From NCBI GenBank assembly GCA_036346225.1, contig JARFIW010001176.1, positions 2,493,884 to 2,557,883 on the forward strand: a stretch of 64,000 nucleotides of DNA. Reading direction: 5' to 3'. The notes below the pieces were generated by a model that did no database searches, was not told where the DNA came from, and saw nothing but the letters and a program-made list of their open reading frames with translations. Positions 1-10,835 of this stretch are shown here, piece by piece. A program made the translations under genes and the position numbers. Source of the DNA: Platerodrilus igneus (Eukaryota > Arthropoda > Insecta > Coleoptera > Lycidae). Every line of letters begins with the position of its first letter. Positions within the stretch are counted from its first letter, which is position 1.

Positions 1-881
1 GGCTTACAGAGCAGTTAAAAAGTTTTTTGGGGAAGATAGGAAAAAATATAATGGTAATAGAGACGAGAATAATGAGCTTCTAATAAATAAAGTTGAGGTA
101 GCAGATAGATGGAAAAGATATTTAGAAGATTTATATAAGGGAGACGATATGGATGAGTTAGAGAACGACCAAGAAGAGGATGTAGAAATAGGGTTCTCAA
201 TATTAAGAGAGGAATTTGATAGAGCTGTTCGGAATCATAAACTAAATAAAGCGCCAGGGATAGACGATATTCCCGCAGAATTAATAAAATATGCAAGTCA
301 GAAAACTTTAGACAGATTATATGAACTAGTAAAAGTAATATGTGACACAGGTGAGGTTCCAATAGATTTCGGACGTAGCAGAAGGGATATAGTAGCTAGA
401 ATAGCTCAAGCTAGAAAAATGTTTTTAAAAAAGAAAAACCTATTAGTTTAGATAATAGAAAAAGTTTCTTAAAGTCGTACGTATGGAGTGTTCTATTATA
501 CGGTATTGAGACTTGGACAATTAAAGAGGTAGATAAGAAAAAGATAGAAGCTTTTGAAACTTGGTGTATAAGAGAATGTTATAGATTAGTTGAACAGATA
601 GAGTCACAAATGAGGAAGTTTATAGAAGGATAGGTGAGGAACCCTGTATGTGGAAACAATTGAAGGTCAGGAGAGATAGAATGATAGGGCACCAGTTAAG
701 ACATGAGGGAATATTTAGTAAAGTCTTAGATTATAGACTACCAAATAAAAATAGAGTAGGAAGGCCTAGACAAAACTATATTAGTCAAATTATTAGAGAT
801 CTAGGTTGTGAAGGGTATGCAGACCTTTTTAGACTAGCTCAGAATAGAAAAGAATTTAGAGCTGCGTCAAACCGACTTTAA
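1..881 (+). pseudogene. LINE-1 copy A EN/RT polyprotein remnant
   Basis: Three partial reading frames cover this stretch. Bases 149-451 hold the RT N-terminal region fused to a C-terminal segment by the internal deletion. Bases 452-600 hold a decayed stretch equivalent to the region with KKIEAFETWCYRRML in copy E. Bases 648-881 hold the final arm, with MWKQLKVRRDRMIGHQLR and LGCEGYADLFRLAQNRKE. No catalytic FADD motif survives, so it cannot encode a working reverse transcriptase. The deletion removes roughly the segment that spans 32.05-31.3 kb in copy C. Confidence 0.8.
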
Positions 882-1117
882 GTAAGTTCGAAAACAAAAC
901 AAAAAAAAAAATCAGTTAACTAAATGTCACCAGGACATAACTCACAATTAGGTAGCGGTCTTGCATGTTGGCAGCGATTCGTTGCTTAAGCCTTACCTTA
1001 ACATATAATTTAACACTTTTCCTTTTTTGAAGCGGATAACCAGGTTATATTTCATTTCCTTATAAATGGTAATCATGTAACCATGTTAGAGTTCTTTAAC
1101 AACCATCAGGTTGCTAA
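1..1117 (+). mobile_element. LINE-1 copy A: RTE-like non-LTR retrotransposon, internally deleted
   Basis: This is the 3' part of an RTE-like LINE, entered at the window edge. Its order of parts matches copies at 31-34 kb, 34.9-39.6 kb and 44-45.8 kb. Residues before the RT core (NKAPGIDDIPAELIKY, about 249-296) are followed at about 370 by a jump into the C-terminal region (GRSRRDIVARIAQA), so the RT palm is missing. The C-terminal arm runs to a stop at about 880. Beyond it lies an A-rich untranslated stretch (about 890-1113) that also follows the coding end in copies B and E. Copy A then breaks off at about 1117 against a Polinton polymerase fragment. Family assignment is by similarity to insect EN/RT proteins often labelled craniofacial development protein 2-like; the exact clade is inferred. 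Confidence 0.85.
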
Positions 1118-1990
1118 TCCAAATCAACGGCTATACTTTTTTATTATAAAATGACTGTCATAACCACTCAAATTGTGGAAAACTATAGGAATGGTATGAG
1201 AATCTTGATACTTGATATTACAGCTTTCATGCGCCGGTTATCTGTAATTATCAGTCGGTACCAAATGATTATGATCTCGAACTTTTTTATCCTCTAAACT
1301 GAACAACTCCTCACAAATATAACAATGTGTTGCGGTCGTAAATGCAGCTTCATGTTTTGGTGTCAACGGAGACATATCATAGAGACATATAAATACCATC
1401 TCAACGTCTTCTGCAAACTGACGTAGCTCCATAGTAAACCACTTCACACATTCTTCACCACGATATGACCGATAAAATGATAATGAGTCATCGTAGTCAC
1501 TTTTCCCATAATATCCAACACTATATGGCACATGTTTTTGGTACTTCTTTTCCTTTCCAGTAGACTTTAGTATACATTTCAGACCTGAATATATCACAAA
1601 CGGTACTTTAACTTTGTTTTTGAAATTTTTGAAGCGAAAGATCTTGTCTTCTTCTGTAGGCAGTCGAGGTAGACATAATTGTTTCATTTTGCAGTCATTA
1701 ATATGATTACACAATTTTTCTTCTGTACTAAAATAGTGTAGACAACGATCACAAAAGTGTTTTTTGGTTGTTTTTGCACTGATCTATAAAACCAGCCGAT
1801 TCAAATCTTTTATCCACACATAATGACAGTTGAATGTTTCAGATCCATTGATATGTATAAAGCACTGCATATCTTCATCATAATATTGGTTATGATTCAT
1901 TAAGAGATTTACATGTCTATTTTTCTTATTCTTCGATACCAATATAAGAACGCTAGTGAACTTGTGATTCTTCAATTTTAAGGCGTAGAT
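1118..1990 (-). pseudogene. Polinton/Maverick-type family B DNA polymerase, N-terminal half (inverted)
   Basis: Read on the minus strand this resembles the N-terminal part of protein-primed type B DNA polymerases of insect Polinton/Maverick elements, which copy the element's own DNA. Visible are HYVWIKDLNRLV, a CDRCLHYF zinc-finger-like motif, a CYICEELF...VRDHNH endonuclease-VII-like cysteine/histidine cluster, and then [16 protein letters not shown], the start of the 3'-5' exonuclease block. One in-frame TAG lies at about 1781-1783, and another stop follows the VRDHNH region. The reading continues to about 1118 and is cut off where LINE-1 copy A ends. The C-terminal half is downstream but on the opposite strand, so the gene has been rearranged. 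The family call rests on recognised motifs; whether both halves came from one copy is inferred. Confidence 0.75.
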
Positions 1991-2510
1991 ATTAACGCGT
2001 TACTTTCCACAAAGTCGGACGAGTTGGTGACTTAGTACGACAACTCTGCGGCCAGACAGGCCTAACCCCACCTGTCGGAGTTACACCATTTCACACTAAT
2101 TTCGTCCTCGCCGTTGCCTTATTTGCACTATTTCTCGATTCAACCAATAATAGTGTTACTTTAATTATAAAACTTGGTCATAACGTCTGTTTAAATTCTA
2201 ATGATTATGAATCCAGTTTGTATGATATTGTAATAATATTAAGCTATTCTCTGATTTGCGTTGTTAGATTAATATCTGACTGCGGGCGCTCTAGTGGGAA
2301 AATTCCCCTAACGCCAGATGTCCTGTAGAGGTCTACTAATCGCAATTAGATTAATATTAAATAAAAAGTGTCCATAAGGCTATCAAATTATGTTTTGTTA
2401 ATATTACAGAATAGCATATCCGCTAGATGAATTCTGCCTCCCAGTTTCTCACATCATTATGATCTATATTTTCTTGGTTTTGTTTTTAGTAATTATTGAA
2501 TTTAAAGTAG
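1991..2510. other. Spacer between the inverted polymerase halves
   Basis: No reading frame, repeat or RNA signature is recognised here. It separates the minus-strand N-half from the plus-strand C-half of the Polinton polymerase and should contain at least one rearrangement breakpoint. Confidence 0.5.
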
Positions 2511-4320
2511 ATATTCTAGACATTTCGGTGCAAGTCTAAACGAACATGTGTTATTAAAAAATGAATTTTCTGGATTGATAAATGAGAAGTTTAAATTGCT
2601 AACTAAAAAAGGTGTATACCTGTACGGTTTCATGGATTTGTTTGAAAAGCTGAATTACGCTTCACTACCTAATCAATAAGAGTTGTACAACATGCTGGAG
2701 GGTAGAGAAATTACTAAGAAGCAGTATGCGCATGCACAAAAAATGTAGGAACATTTAATATTCAAAATGTGGGGCAGTACTCTGATATATACCTTAAGAC
2801 CAGTGTGATGGTATTGGCTGAAGTATTTGGACAATTCCGTTTAAGTGGTGATTTAACTTATGGCTAGACCCCGCCCACTATTACACCCTTCTAGGATACA
2901 CTTAAGATGGAATGTTAAAGCATACTCATCAGGAACTTGAGTTGTTGACTGACATCGATCAGCTATTGTTTATGGAAAAGGGTATATGAGGAGGACTTTG
3001 TCAAGTGTGTTCGGATTGGTGTACATAGGCGAACAATAAATATTTACCAACGTATGATCCTTCCAACCCCGATGTGTATCTTATGTACTATGACCTTAAT
3101 AATAAATATGGATAGGCGATGAGCCAGTCATTGCCCTATGGAGGATTTGAATGGGTGGACACAAACATCGACGTGACATCAGTTCCTGATATATGCGAAT
3201 GATATCTATATCTTGGAGATGGATTTGGAGTGTCCGGAATCTATCCATGATGTATATAAGGACATCCCATTCTGTCCCGAGCACATTGATCCGAAGACTG
3301 GAAAAACCGCCTGTATTAAAAATTCAAAGTACCAAATTAATGACTACACTAAATGCTAAAAGAAGATATGTGGTCCATTATAAAAATCTGAAACAAGCTT
3401 TAGAAAATAGACTTAAATTAAAAGCTATTCACAGGGTGCTGAATTTAAGCAAAGTTGCTGGCTAAATTCTTACATTGATCTCAATACTGAATTTCGAAAA
3501 CGAGCAAGGAACGAGTTTGAGAAAAACTTGTTCAAGCTAATGAACAATGCTGTTTTTGGAAAAACGATGGACAACACGCGAAAACATTGTAATGTGAAAC
3601 TTGTGCAAAATTGGGACGGAAGATATGGAGCTGAAGCCAGGATATCCAGCCTGTTATTCAAAAATGTTACAATCTTCGATGAACACTTTGCGGCGGTGGA
3701 ACTTCTTAAATCTGAAATATATTTTAATAAACCTATATATGTTGGAATGTGCATTTTCGACATTGAAACCTACGATTTTCACTACGGATATGTGTACGCC
3801 GCCTTTGGAGATGGGTGCAGAGTTCTTTATACAGATACGGATAGTCTAATTTATAAAATAGTAAATCAGGATTCTTATGAAACTATAAAGTGGAATTGTC
3901 GGCAACGTTTCGATACTTCCAACAACATCTATGGAATTCCGCTAGTTAACAAAAAAGTATTGGGTATGATGAAGGATGGAAATAATGGACGACTTATGAC
4001 AGATTTTATTGGGTTACGATCAAAGATGTATGCGACGAGGATTTTTAAGACAGCCGAAGAAGAAGAAGCTGAACTCTTACGAGAAGAGGAAGAATCACCT
4101 GGCATCCGAGACTTTGGTATTACAAAGAAAATTAAAGGGATTAAAAGATCAGTGATAAAGAATAGAAATACTTTTGAGAAATATGTTGATTGTATAAGAG
4201 ATTACAAGGAAGTATTTGTAACGCAAAATCTAATTCAATCATCCAAGCATCAAGTTCACACTATCGCTCAGGAGAAGATTTCCCTAAGCCCGCACGATAA
4301 TAAACGCCACTTGCTTCCTT
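2511..4320 (+). pseudogene. Polinton/Maverick-type family B DNA polymerase, C-terminal half
   Basis: This carries the palm and thumb part of a type B polymerase. From 2511 to about 3520 the similarity runs through several stops and frame changes, but YLMYYDLNNKYG (the palm block with the first catalytic aspartate, about 3081-3116) is clear. From 3528 a continuous frame encodes LMNNAVFGKTMDN (fingers), then VLYTDTDSLIY with the conserved DTD catalytic motif, KVLGMMKDGNNG, and a C-terminal region ending near SPHDNKRHLL. Similarity stops at about 4320; the residues after that to the stop at 4374-4376 look unrelated. The C-terminal third is better preserved than the rest. A Polinton origin fits better than a free virus because this polymerase type is a usual marker of insect Mavericks, but no integrase, protease or terminal repeat is visible nearby. 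Confidence 0.85.
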
Positions 4321-4379
4321 GTTCTTATGCAACACTACTTGTACATTATTCAATTATGGAGCAAGAAGAAATATAATAC

Positions 4380-5667
4380 TTATTACAAATGTAGAATATT
4401 GATTGTAAATATATTATCCTCAATAAAATTTTATATAGTTTCTATTAGTTTTATCCTATTCTTAAAAACTGAATGTAATAGATTCCTCCATTGTGGTCGT
4501 TGGTTGAAAAGTAACCTGAATTGATCCTCAATTCCTCCTTATGGGGATTTCAATGTTTGGTACAAAAATGACCAAAACGGACCTTAAATTTTTCCATAAG
4601 AAAATACATGGAAAAATTGCACTTTTTGGCCTCGTACATACCCTGCTTACCTACTTTCTGGGCAATATACCTTACTGTAGCGGGCTACCACTACTGCGTT
4701 TCACTAATTTAAAACAAGTAATAGCAAGAGTCTTTATTACTCACTGTTCACAAGTCTAATTAACAGTATATGCCTTATTTATAGATGTTTCCAGTCCAAT
4801 TAACAATGAAGCACTATTACACGAATGCTATTGACAAGCACTAATATCTTCTTAAACTAACTTCTTAACCATAGGTCCATTAACAACACTAACACAACTA
4901 TTATTTATTACACTTTTGTCTATTTATGTATTCGACAAGCTGCATGTACATTGGACACATAATATAACATTTATGTTTACTTTTGGACTTCCAAAAGCTC
5001 AACTATTTTTACTTTACACGATATAATTTATATTCGACATTCTGATATAGACTGAACTCTGTACTTCATCATCGGTCTTATTTATACCGTGAATCAAAAA
5101 GGATGTCTCATCCTCCAGTAATTGCTAGAAGCTTCTCAGTCCATGGAGAATAAACAGTGCTTGCAACGCTTGTGTATTTGACGGATTGCCTAATAGTAGC
5201 TCGCAACATTACCAATAGTTTTGCGAACACGCGTTATTTACACCGTTTACTGGCACTACAAAAGAACACACTAACACTTCATCTTCATCGCCAAATTGTT
5301 GTGTACCTTGTAGGGTAATAAACATAAACAGAAAACGTCGTTCACGAGTTTTATTATTCCCGTTAGTTTAAGATACAATTGTACTTTTGACACTCACTGT
5401 CAGATGATTTTTGTGCGCTCTATGATCCTCGATCCAAAATCAATATATTAGTGAACTTTAGCGGAACTGTACACCACTTCAACCTCGCAAAAATACATAA
5501 CAGTAATTATGCACGTTAGAAATCCTCTTTTCCTGGATAGCAATAGTTTAACAATATTCTTAATTGTAAGATAATTAATAGTCCTCGATTCCTAGAGCAA
5601 TGGTTAAGAACAAAGTATGAAACTGATTAAAACTTTATGGTTGGTAATCTTGAGTATTACACTTAAT
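4380..5667. other. Non-coding stretch after the polymerase fragment
   Basis: It is AT-rich, and the only frames are short and unsupported (for example 4541-4759). I see no Polinton capsid, ATPase, protease or integrase signature and no recognisable repeat. Confidence 0.5.
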
Positions 5668-5669
5668 TA

Positions 5670-6125
5670 CCGGGTGTAACAAAATAAGTGTAAAACATTT
5701 CAGGGGGTGATTCCTCATCGTAAAAGAGATAGGGTCTTTCATATAAAGAAACTTCATTGGAGCATCCCTTGTTAAGATACAGCCCCTTAAAGGGGGTACA
5801 TAAAATTTGTTTTTTATTTTTTTACAAACACTAAAGAAGTTACAAAATTGAAATTAAGGTGACATTTTTTACTATCAAAAATACACTTACTCAGTAATTT
5901 ATTTGGTTTGCCCCATAGTTGTAAAGGGTGGAAAACGCAACCCCTAAAATTTATTTCCAATGTAACTTTTGTCTTATTATTTGTTTGCCATTTAAAAATT
6001 TATTTCCAATAGCTTATTTTATTCGAAATAAAAAATGTCTCTTGAATTTTTTGCCCAAAATTAACCAGATCGCAGAAAAAAATTATTTTACAAACAACTA
6101 CAGAGATACATCGTCATAAATGCGA
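5670..6125 (+). repeat. Left terminal inverted repeat of the ITm element
   Basis: It pairs with 7390-7844 in reverse complement along its whole length, ending inward at CATCGTCATAA. The first 20 bases match the far end with about two differences. Confidence 0.9.
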
Positions 6126-6231
6126 ACTGGATTATTATTGTTATTTTGTAGTTACTACCTGCATCAAAGTATGATTAAAGATGAATAAACAAAACTAATT
6201 TATTAATTACAAAACATATAACATGTAGAAA

Positions 6232-7282
6232 TCATAGTAAATGTTCAATATGTCTACCTTCAGTCATTACACATGCGTCTAGACGTCGACGCATTGAGTC
6301 ACGTATTCGCTCAAATATTCCTGGAGTCTCTCTAATTACCCTGCACGGATCGATGATGCGGTTTCTTAAGTCCTCTACATTGCGAACCAAACTCTGTAAA
6401 TGGCCCCAAGTAGAGAGGATTCAAATCCGGGGATCGATCGGGCCAATTCTGTGGTCTTCCTCGACTTATCCAATGATTTGCATATGTTTAAGTTAAATGC
6501 TAACGTGCTGCTTGACTAAAATGGGCGGGAGCCCCGTCATGCATAAAAAACATAACCCTTCTGATACCACAAGGAACCTCCTCCAGCAGTACTGGATGCA
6601 CTTCTCTTAAAAATTGAATGTATGCCTCACCATTTAATCGAGGAGGTAGGAAATGAGAGCCAATTAAATAATACCCAATAACTCCGACCCACACGTTAAG
6701 ACAAAAATGTTCTTGATGGTTAGCTTGGACAATAGCGTGAAGGTTTTCATCAGCCCATATGTGGTTATTATGAAAATTAATAATCTCGTCCCGAGAAAAA
6801 GTACATTCGTCTGTGAATTCAATCGTCTTCAGAAAGTCAGGATTTCTTCTAATCATTTCCAGCATCCAATTGGAAAATTCAAGACGGTTCGGAAAATCTC
6901 GCGGTAGCAGTGCCTGTACTCGTTGTAGATGATAGGGGTATAAGAGTTGTTCCTTTAAAATTCGAAATACCGTCATATGATCAACATTTAACTCGAAAGC
7001 AATCTTTCTAGTACTGCTAGTGGGTTGTTCTGCAACCAAATTAAGTACTGCTTCTTCAAACTGTGGTGTTCTAACTTCTCGATGGGGACCACCATCCTGC
7101 GATCTTTTTTCGAATGAACCATATTCACGTAATCGTTGATGAAGTTGGGCAAATATTCTATGCGAAGGAAGCTGCCGTTGAGGATACATCTCAGCATACC
7201 TTCTACAAGCTTCTAACCCATTACCCTGCGACAGACCGTAAACGTAATGCATATCAGCCATTTCCGCATTTGTGTATGCCAT
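6232..7282 (-). pseudogene. ITm transposase, N-terminal HTH protein broken at the third catalytic residue
   Basis: The ATG at 7282 opens a frame of 260 residues; similarity continues in another frame to a TGA at 6232, giving the roughly 350 residues usual for this family. The N-terminus (GNGLEACRRYAEMYPQRQLP) is the helix-turn-helix region found in many insect transposases of the DUF4817-containing type. Two catalytic acidic sites are present: TDECTFSRD and MHDGAPAHFS. At the third, SPDLNPL is followed directly by YLG, where relatives have an aspartate and several aromatic residues; a small deletion here removes the catalytic acid and shifts the frame. A stop also lies just after HFSQAAR. The gene sits between its own long inverted repeats. 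It cut and pasted the element when intact and is now dead. Confidence 0.85.
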
Positions 7283-7389
7283 TTTAATAACAAGTGAATT
7301 ATTAAACTAACAAATTAAGAACCGAACAACGATAGCGTGATAACAATTTAATTGTCACTACCACTAATAGCGGCCTACTAGATAAATTA

Positions 7390-7844
7390 GTTTCGCATTT
7401 TCGTCTTATGACGATGTATCTCTGTAGTTGTTTGTAAAATAATTTTTTTCTGCGAACTGGTTAATTTTGGGCAAAAAATTCCAGAGACATTTTTTGTTTA
7501 GAATGAAATAAGCTATTGGAAATAAATCTTTAAATGGCAAACAAATAATAAGACAAAAGTTACATTGGAAATAAATTTTAGGGGTTTCGTTTTCCACCCC
7601 TTACAACCAAATAAATTACTGAGTAAGTGTATTTGTGATAGTAAAAAATGTCACCTTAATTTCAATTTTGTAACTTTTTTAGTGTTTGTAAAAAAGAATG
7701 AAAGACAAATTTTAATACCCCCTTTAAGGGGCTGTATCTTAACAAGGGATGCTCCAATGAAGTTTCTTTATATGAAAGACCCTATCTCTTTTACAATAAG
7801 GAATCACTCCCTGAAATGTTTCACACTTATTTTGTTTCACCCTG
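7390..7844 (-). repeat. Right terminal inverted repeat of the ITm element
   Basis: It is the reverse complement of the left arm, ending at G7844 before the TA target duplication. The inner end lies close to the transposase start, so the promoter is probably within the arm (inferred). Confidence 0.9.
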
Positions 7845-7846
7845 TA

Positions 7847-9140
7847 TAATTTAAAGAAAGCCACAATGTGCCAAGCGCTTTCAAATTTAGAAAAAGTATA
7901 CTCAACCGAACCCATCCGTAACGAATATCTGGCAACGCTCTCTATACTTCTTGAAAGTAAATCCCGTAACTTTTACGTCTTTTAATATATATTGCACTCT
8001 TGAGGTTTACCGAGTCTGGTAACTACAAAGCGATATGCTTCAGCTTCTTTTGTAGATGTTCTCGAATTGTTACAAACGGGGACCGTAAATTCATGTATTA
8101 AGCAGGTTTGCAGCAACGAGATAGCTTACTTACTTACACCCCTGTCAATATACGTTAATCGTCATTAATTGTAGTTTTGTGTGACGAGAAAAGCTGCAGG
8201 GAAATTTTTAATTTGGGTTAGCTTAGAGAATGGCGAACATGAGGGCATTCCTAAATTATTCGGAGTGTCTTTAATTTAACATTTTCTCATTAACTTGCAA
8301 ATATATTCAGTGTAGCAACGTGACACCATTTGCACTCCAATAAACACACATCCTGAATGTTTGGTTTATGCTAAAATGTAGATTGAAAAGCGAAACTATC
8401 AGAATACCAGCAAGTTGGTTCGTATATAATTTTCATATGATTAAGTCACAAAATATGATTTTCAGTTAATAATTGCACTATGATCTGTCTAAAATTGTAT
8501 AGATGAAAATAAAATTCAAATTTTTACATTATCAACTAACAAACCTTGTTTAATACTTTAACAGTTTCCAAAGTCTCTAAAGAAAAGTGATTAAAGTTGA
8601 CACAATGATGTATAATTTGCAAATTTAAAAACCCCTAAGGCTGTCCTGCCCGCACGCTGAAGCGCGACGAAACGAAGATAGAAAAGGAAATAGTTTTCGC
8701 TAGAAAATTTTCATTCATATGGGACACCGCACACAGACGCGACGTGCGAAGAAATAAAGCGAAGAGCAATCGCGAGAGAAGTCTACAGTGTGACCAAGGG
8801 ATGTTTTCTCCTGCGCTTCTCTTCGTCATGCGCTAGTATGCGATGGGTAAGGAAACGAAGATCAAAATATTCCGTTATTGTAATTATTTGTATAGTTTCG
8901 GTTGAACAAGATCGATTGTTAAAATAATCAAAATTCTGAAGAGTATGGGGTAAATTAATAAAAAAAATTGTAAATTTTGTGTTAAGAAACAGTTGTGTAT
9001 GATCTTTAGTCGTAATCTGCGCCGGAAGTTTTCCAAAAATTTGTACCTGATAGACAAGCATAAAGGTCGATAAATGTAGGTGTAAACATAATATTGGATA
9101 GAAGGGTTGGGAAATATTAAGGAGAAGTAAATACATTCCA
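7847..9140. other. Non-coding stretch between the ITm element and LINE-1 copy B
   Basis: No gene is recognised. The frames at 8635-8829 and 8783-9220 have no family resemblance and no supporting signals. Confidence 0.5.
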
Positions 9141-10217
9141 TATCTGTTCCTAAAGTAGGGGAAAAGAATACTACTATAGTAAGCCACCTTATCGTAAAAG
9201 GCGATTAAAAGGCGCAGCAAGGGTTAGCAGCCTTGCTGGCTAAAAGATATTGGAGGAGAGTCGGTTGGTCTCGGACGATCCTTAATAATTTACAAGGTTG
9301 TTGGGGGTTGGCCGTGACAGATACGGCTTTTTGCTAAAATTTTTAAAACTGCGTTGTGAAAATATATGGGAACCTACCACAATATTTCCCAGGTATGCGT
9401 GGCCTAAAACACGAACTAAGTATTATGGAAAGCTCACAAGTAAAATTCTTGTCCGGAGGTAAAATACCCTCCTTATTCGGATCTTCGACAAGGGGTACTT
9501 GGGGCTCGTCATCGTAAGAATTTAAAACAACGGTTCGATTTATTGATAGGGACTTGGAATGTAAGGTCATTACTTAGAGCAGATAAGTTAACGAATTTAT
9601 TAGTCAAAATAAGAAAAGGAAGGCTGAACATTTTAGGTATTAGTGAGGTGAGATGGCCAGATAGTAATGGAAAGATGATTATAGAATCATTACTTCTTCA
9701 ACTAATGGACAGACACTGTTTTAGTACAAATTTACATGCTAACAACTCAGTACGAGGATGAGGAAGTAGAAAAGGTATTTGAGGATATAAATAGTATATA
9801 GAGAAAAGTAAAAGAAGGTGAGAATTTAATAGTTATGGGCGATTTTATTGCGTCATTGGGAGAAGACAGTGAGGAAAAAATGGTAGGAAAATTTTGGTAT
9901 AGTAGACGAAATGATACAGAAGAAAGATTAGTTGAGTTTTGCCAGGAACATAGATTAGTAACCGTAAACACCCTATTCGAACAACATGTTAGAAGAAGAT
10001 ATACCGGGAAAGCACTAGGTGATAGGGCTAAATATCAAATAGATTATATTGTAGTTAAACTAACTGAATCTCGGTGAAATAAGACATAAAATTAGAAAAC
10101 AATAGAAGGGAAGCTAGCTCAGAATATAAACAAGTGCAGATATGTGTCCAACCAGTTTTGAGATAAAGATCCAATGATGATGATGATGAAGCATATTAAC
10201 AACCCCTGTAAAACAGC

Positions 10218-10425
10218 ATTGGTATCTGACAAGTGTAAACCCGCAATAGGGTTACCTCACAACTATATACAATCTCCGTTAAACAGTATTGGTATCTGAC
10301 AAGTGTAAACCCGCCATAGGGTCGCCTCAGATCCATATACAACCTTCATAGAACAACATTGGTATCTGACAAGTGTAAACCCGCCATAAGGTCGCCTCAG
10401 AACCATGTTAAAATCTACCAAAGAG
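10218..10425 (+). repeat. Three 70-bp direct repeats in the PLE-type unit
   Basis: Copies start at about 10218, 10288 and 10358, each with ATTGGTATCTGACAAGTGTA followed by AACCCGC. The spacing is 70 bp. The same three-copy array is present at 24715-24920 and part of it, inverted, at 24450-24580. Spacers are not unique, so this is not a CRISPR array. Confidence 0.85.
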
Positions 10426-10794
10426 GTAGCCTAAATCATAATGATTTCCCTTTCAAAATAAATATAAAAAAACGACTACTTAAGCCTTTTAATAATGCAA
10501 TCGCACACTTCTTTAATAACCATCCTCTCAATTGTATAAATAGAAACATGTTAAAAAATGTTTTCCAATTCCCAAGTTATTGAATTTATACAATAAAAAT
10601 TAATCAGCTGATTTCACGTTAAGCGTAATGGCTACCTAGAAAAAGTCGGTCCCAGGCCGCAACACAAATTGAAAGCAATCATTCATTTAAACTTTAAAAT
10701 TTTTGCTTAGTGTACTCAAACCAAATATTTCAAACATCAATAAATCAGAGTCACCTTCAATTTATGTCATAAATGTCAAACTTGAAGTTTTATT

Positions 10795-10835
10795 ATTTTG
10801 AAAACGATCCTAGGTCATGGATCGAAACGTTAATA
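10795..10835 (+). ncRNA. Hammerhead-ribozyme-like hairpin of the PLE-type unit (relic)
   Basis: GATCC (10806-10810) pairs with GGATC (10819-10823) around TAGGTCAT and is followed at once by GAAAC (10824-10828), the arrangement of hammerhead stem II and its 3' core box. Upstream, TTTTGAAAAC (TTTTGACAAC in the copies at 26.6, 61.6 and 63.5 kb) only partly fits the CUGANGA box, so cleavage is unlikely. Penelope-like elements are known to carry small hammerheads of this form. Confidence 0.45.

Larger units (their letters stand above)
5670..7844 (-). mobile_element. ITm (IS630/Tc1-mariner) DNA transposon with long terminal inverted repeats
   Basis: The element is bounded by TA dinucleotides (5668-5669 and 7845-7846), the usual target duplication of Tc1/mariner-type transposons. 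Its ends are CCGGGTGTAACAAAATAAGTG on the left and the complement of TTTCACCCTG on the right. The inverted repeats are unusually long, about 455 bp each (5670-6125 and 7390-7844), and enclose one minus-strand transposase. Small mirror-image frames inside the two arms (5928-6119 and 7406-7597) encode nearly the same peptide only because the arms are inverted copies. The two arms differ by scattered substitutions and small indels, so the insertion is old. Confidence 0.9.

Noticed and set aside
3470..3763. Minus-strand frame across the polymerase
   Set aside because: A shadow of the plus-strand polymerase coding frame.
1118..4320. A recent free-virus integration
   Set aside because: The polymerase type is a normal part of Polinton/Maverick elements and no virion genes are visible nearby.
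5928..6119. 63-residue protein found twice, on opposite strands (also 7406-7597)
   Set aside because: The frames lie in the two inverted-repeat arms of one transposon and have no other support.
8635..9220. Overlapping minus-strand frames
   Set aside because: No family resemblance, overlapping in different phases, AT-rich; chance frames.
10218..10425. CRISPR-like regular repeats
   Set aside because: A 70-bp direct tandem repeat with no unique spacers, in a eukaryotic retroelement.
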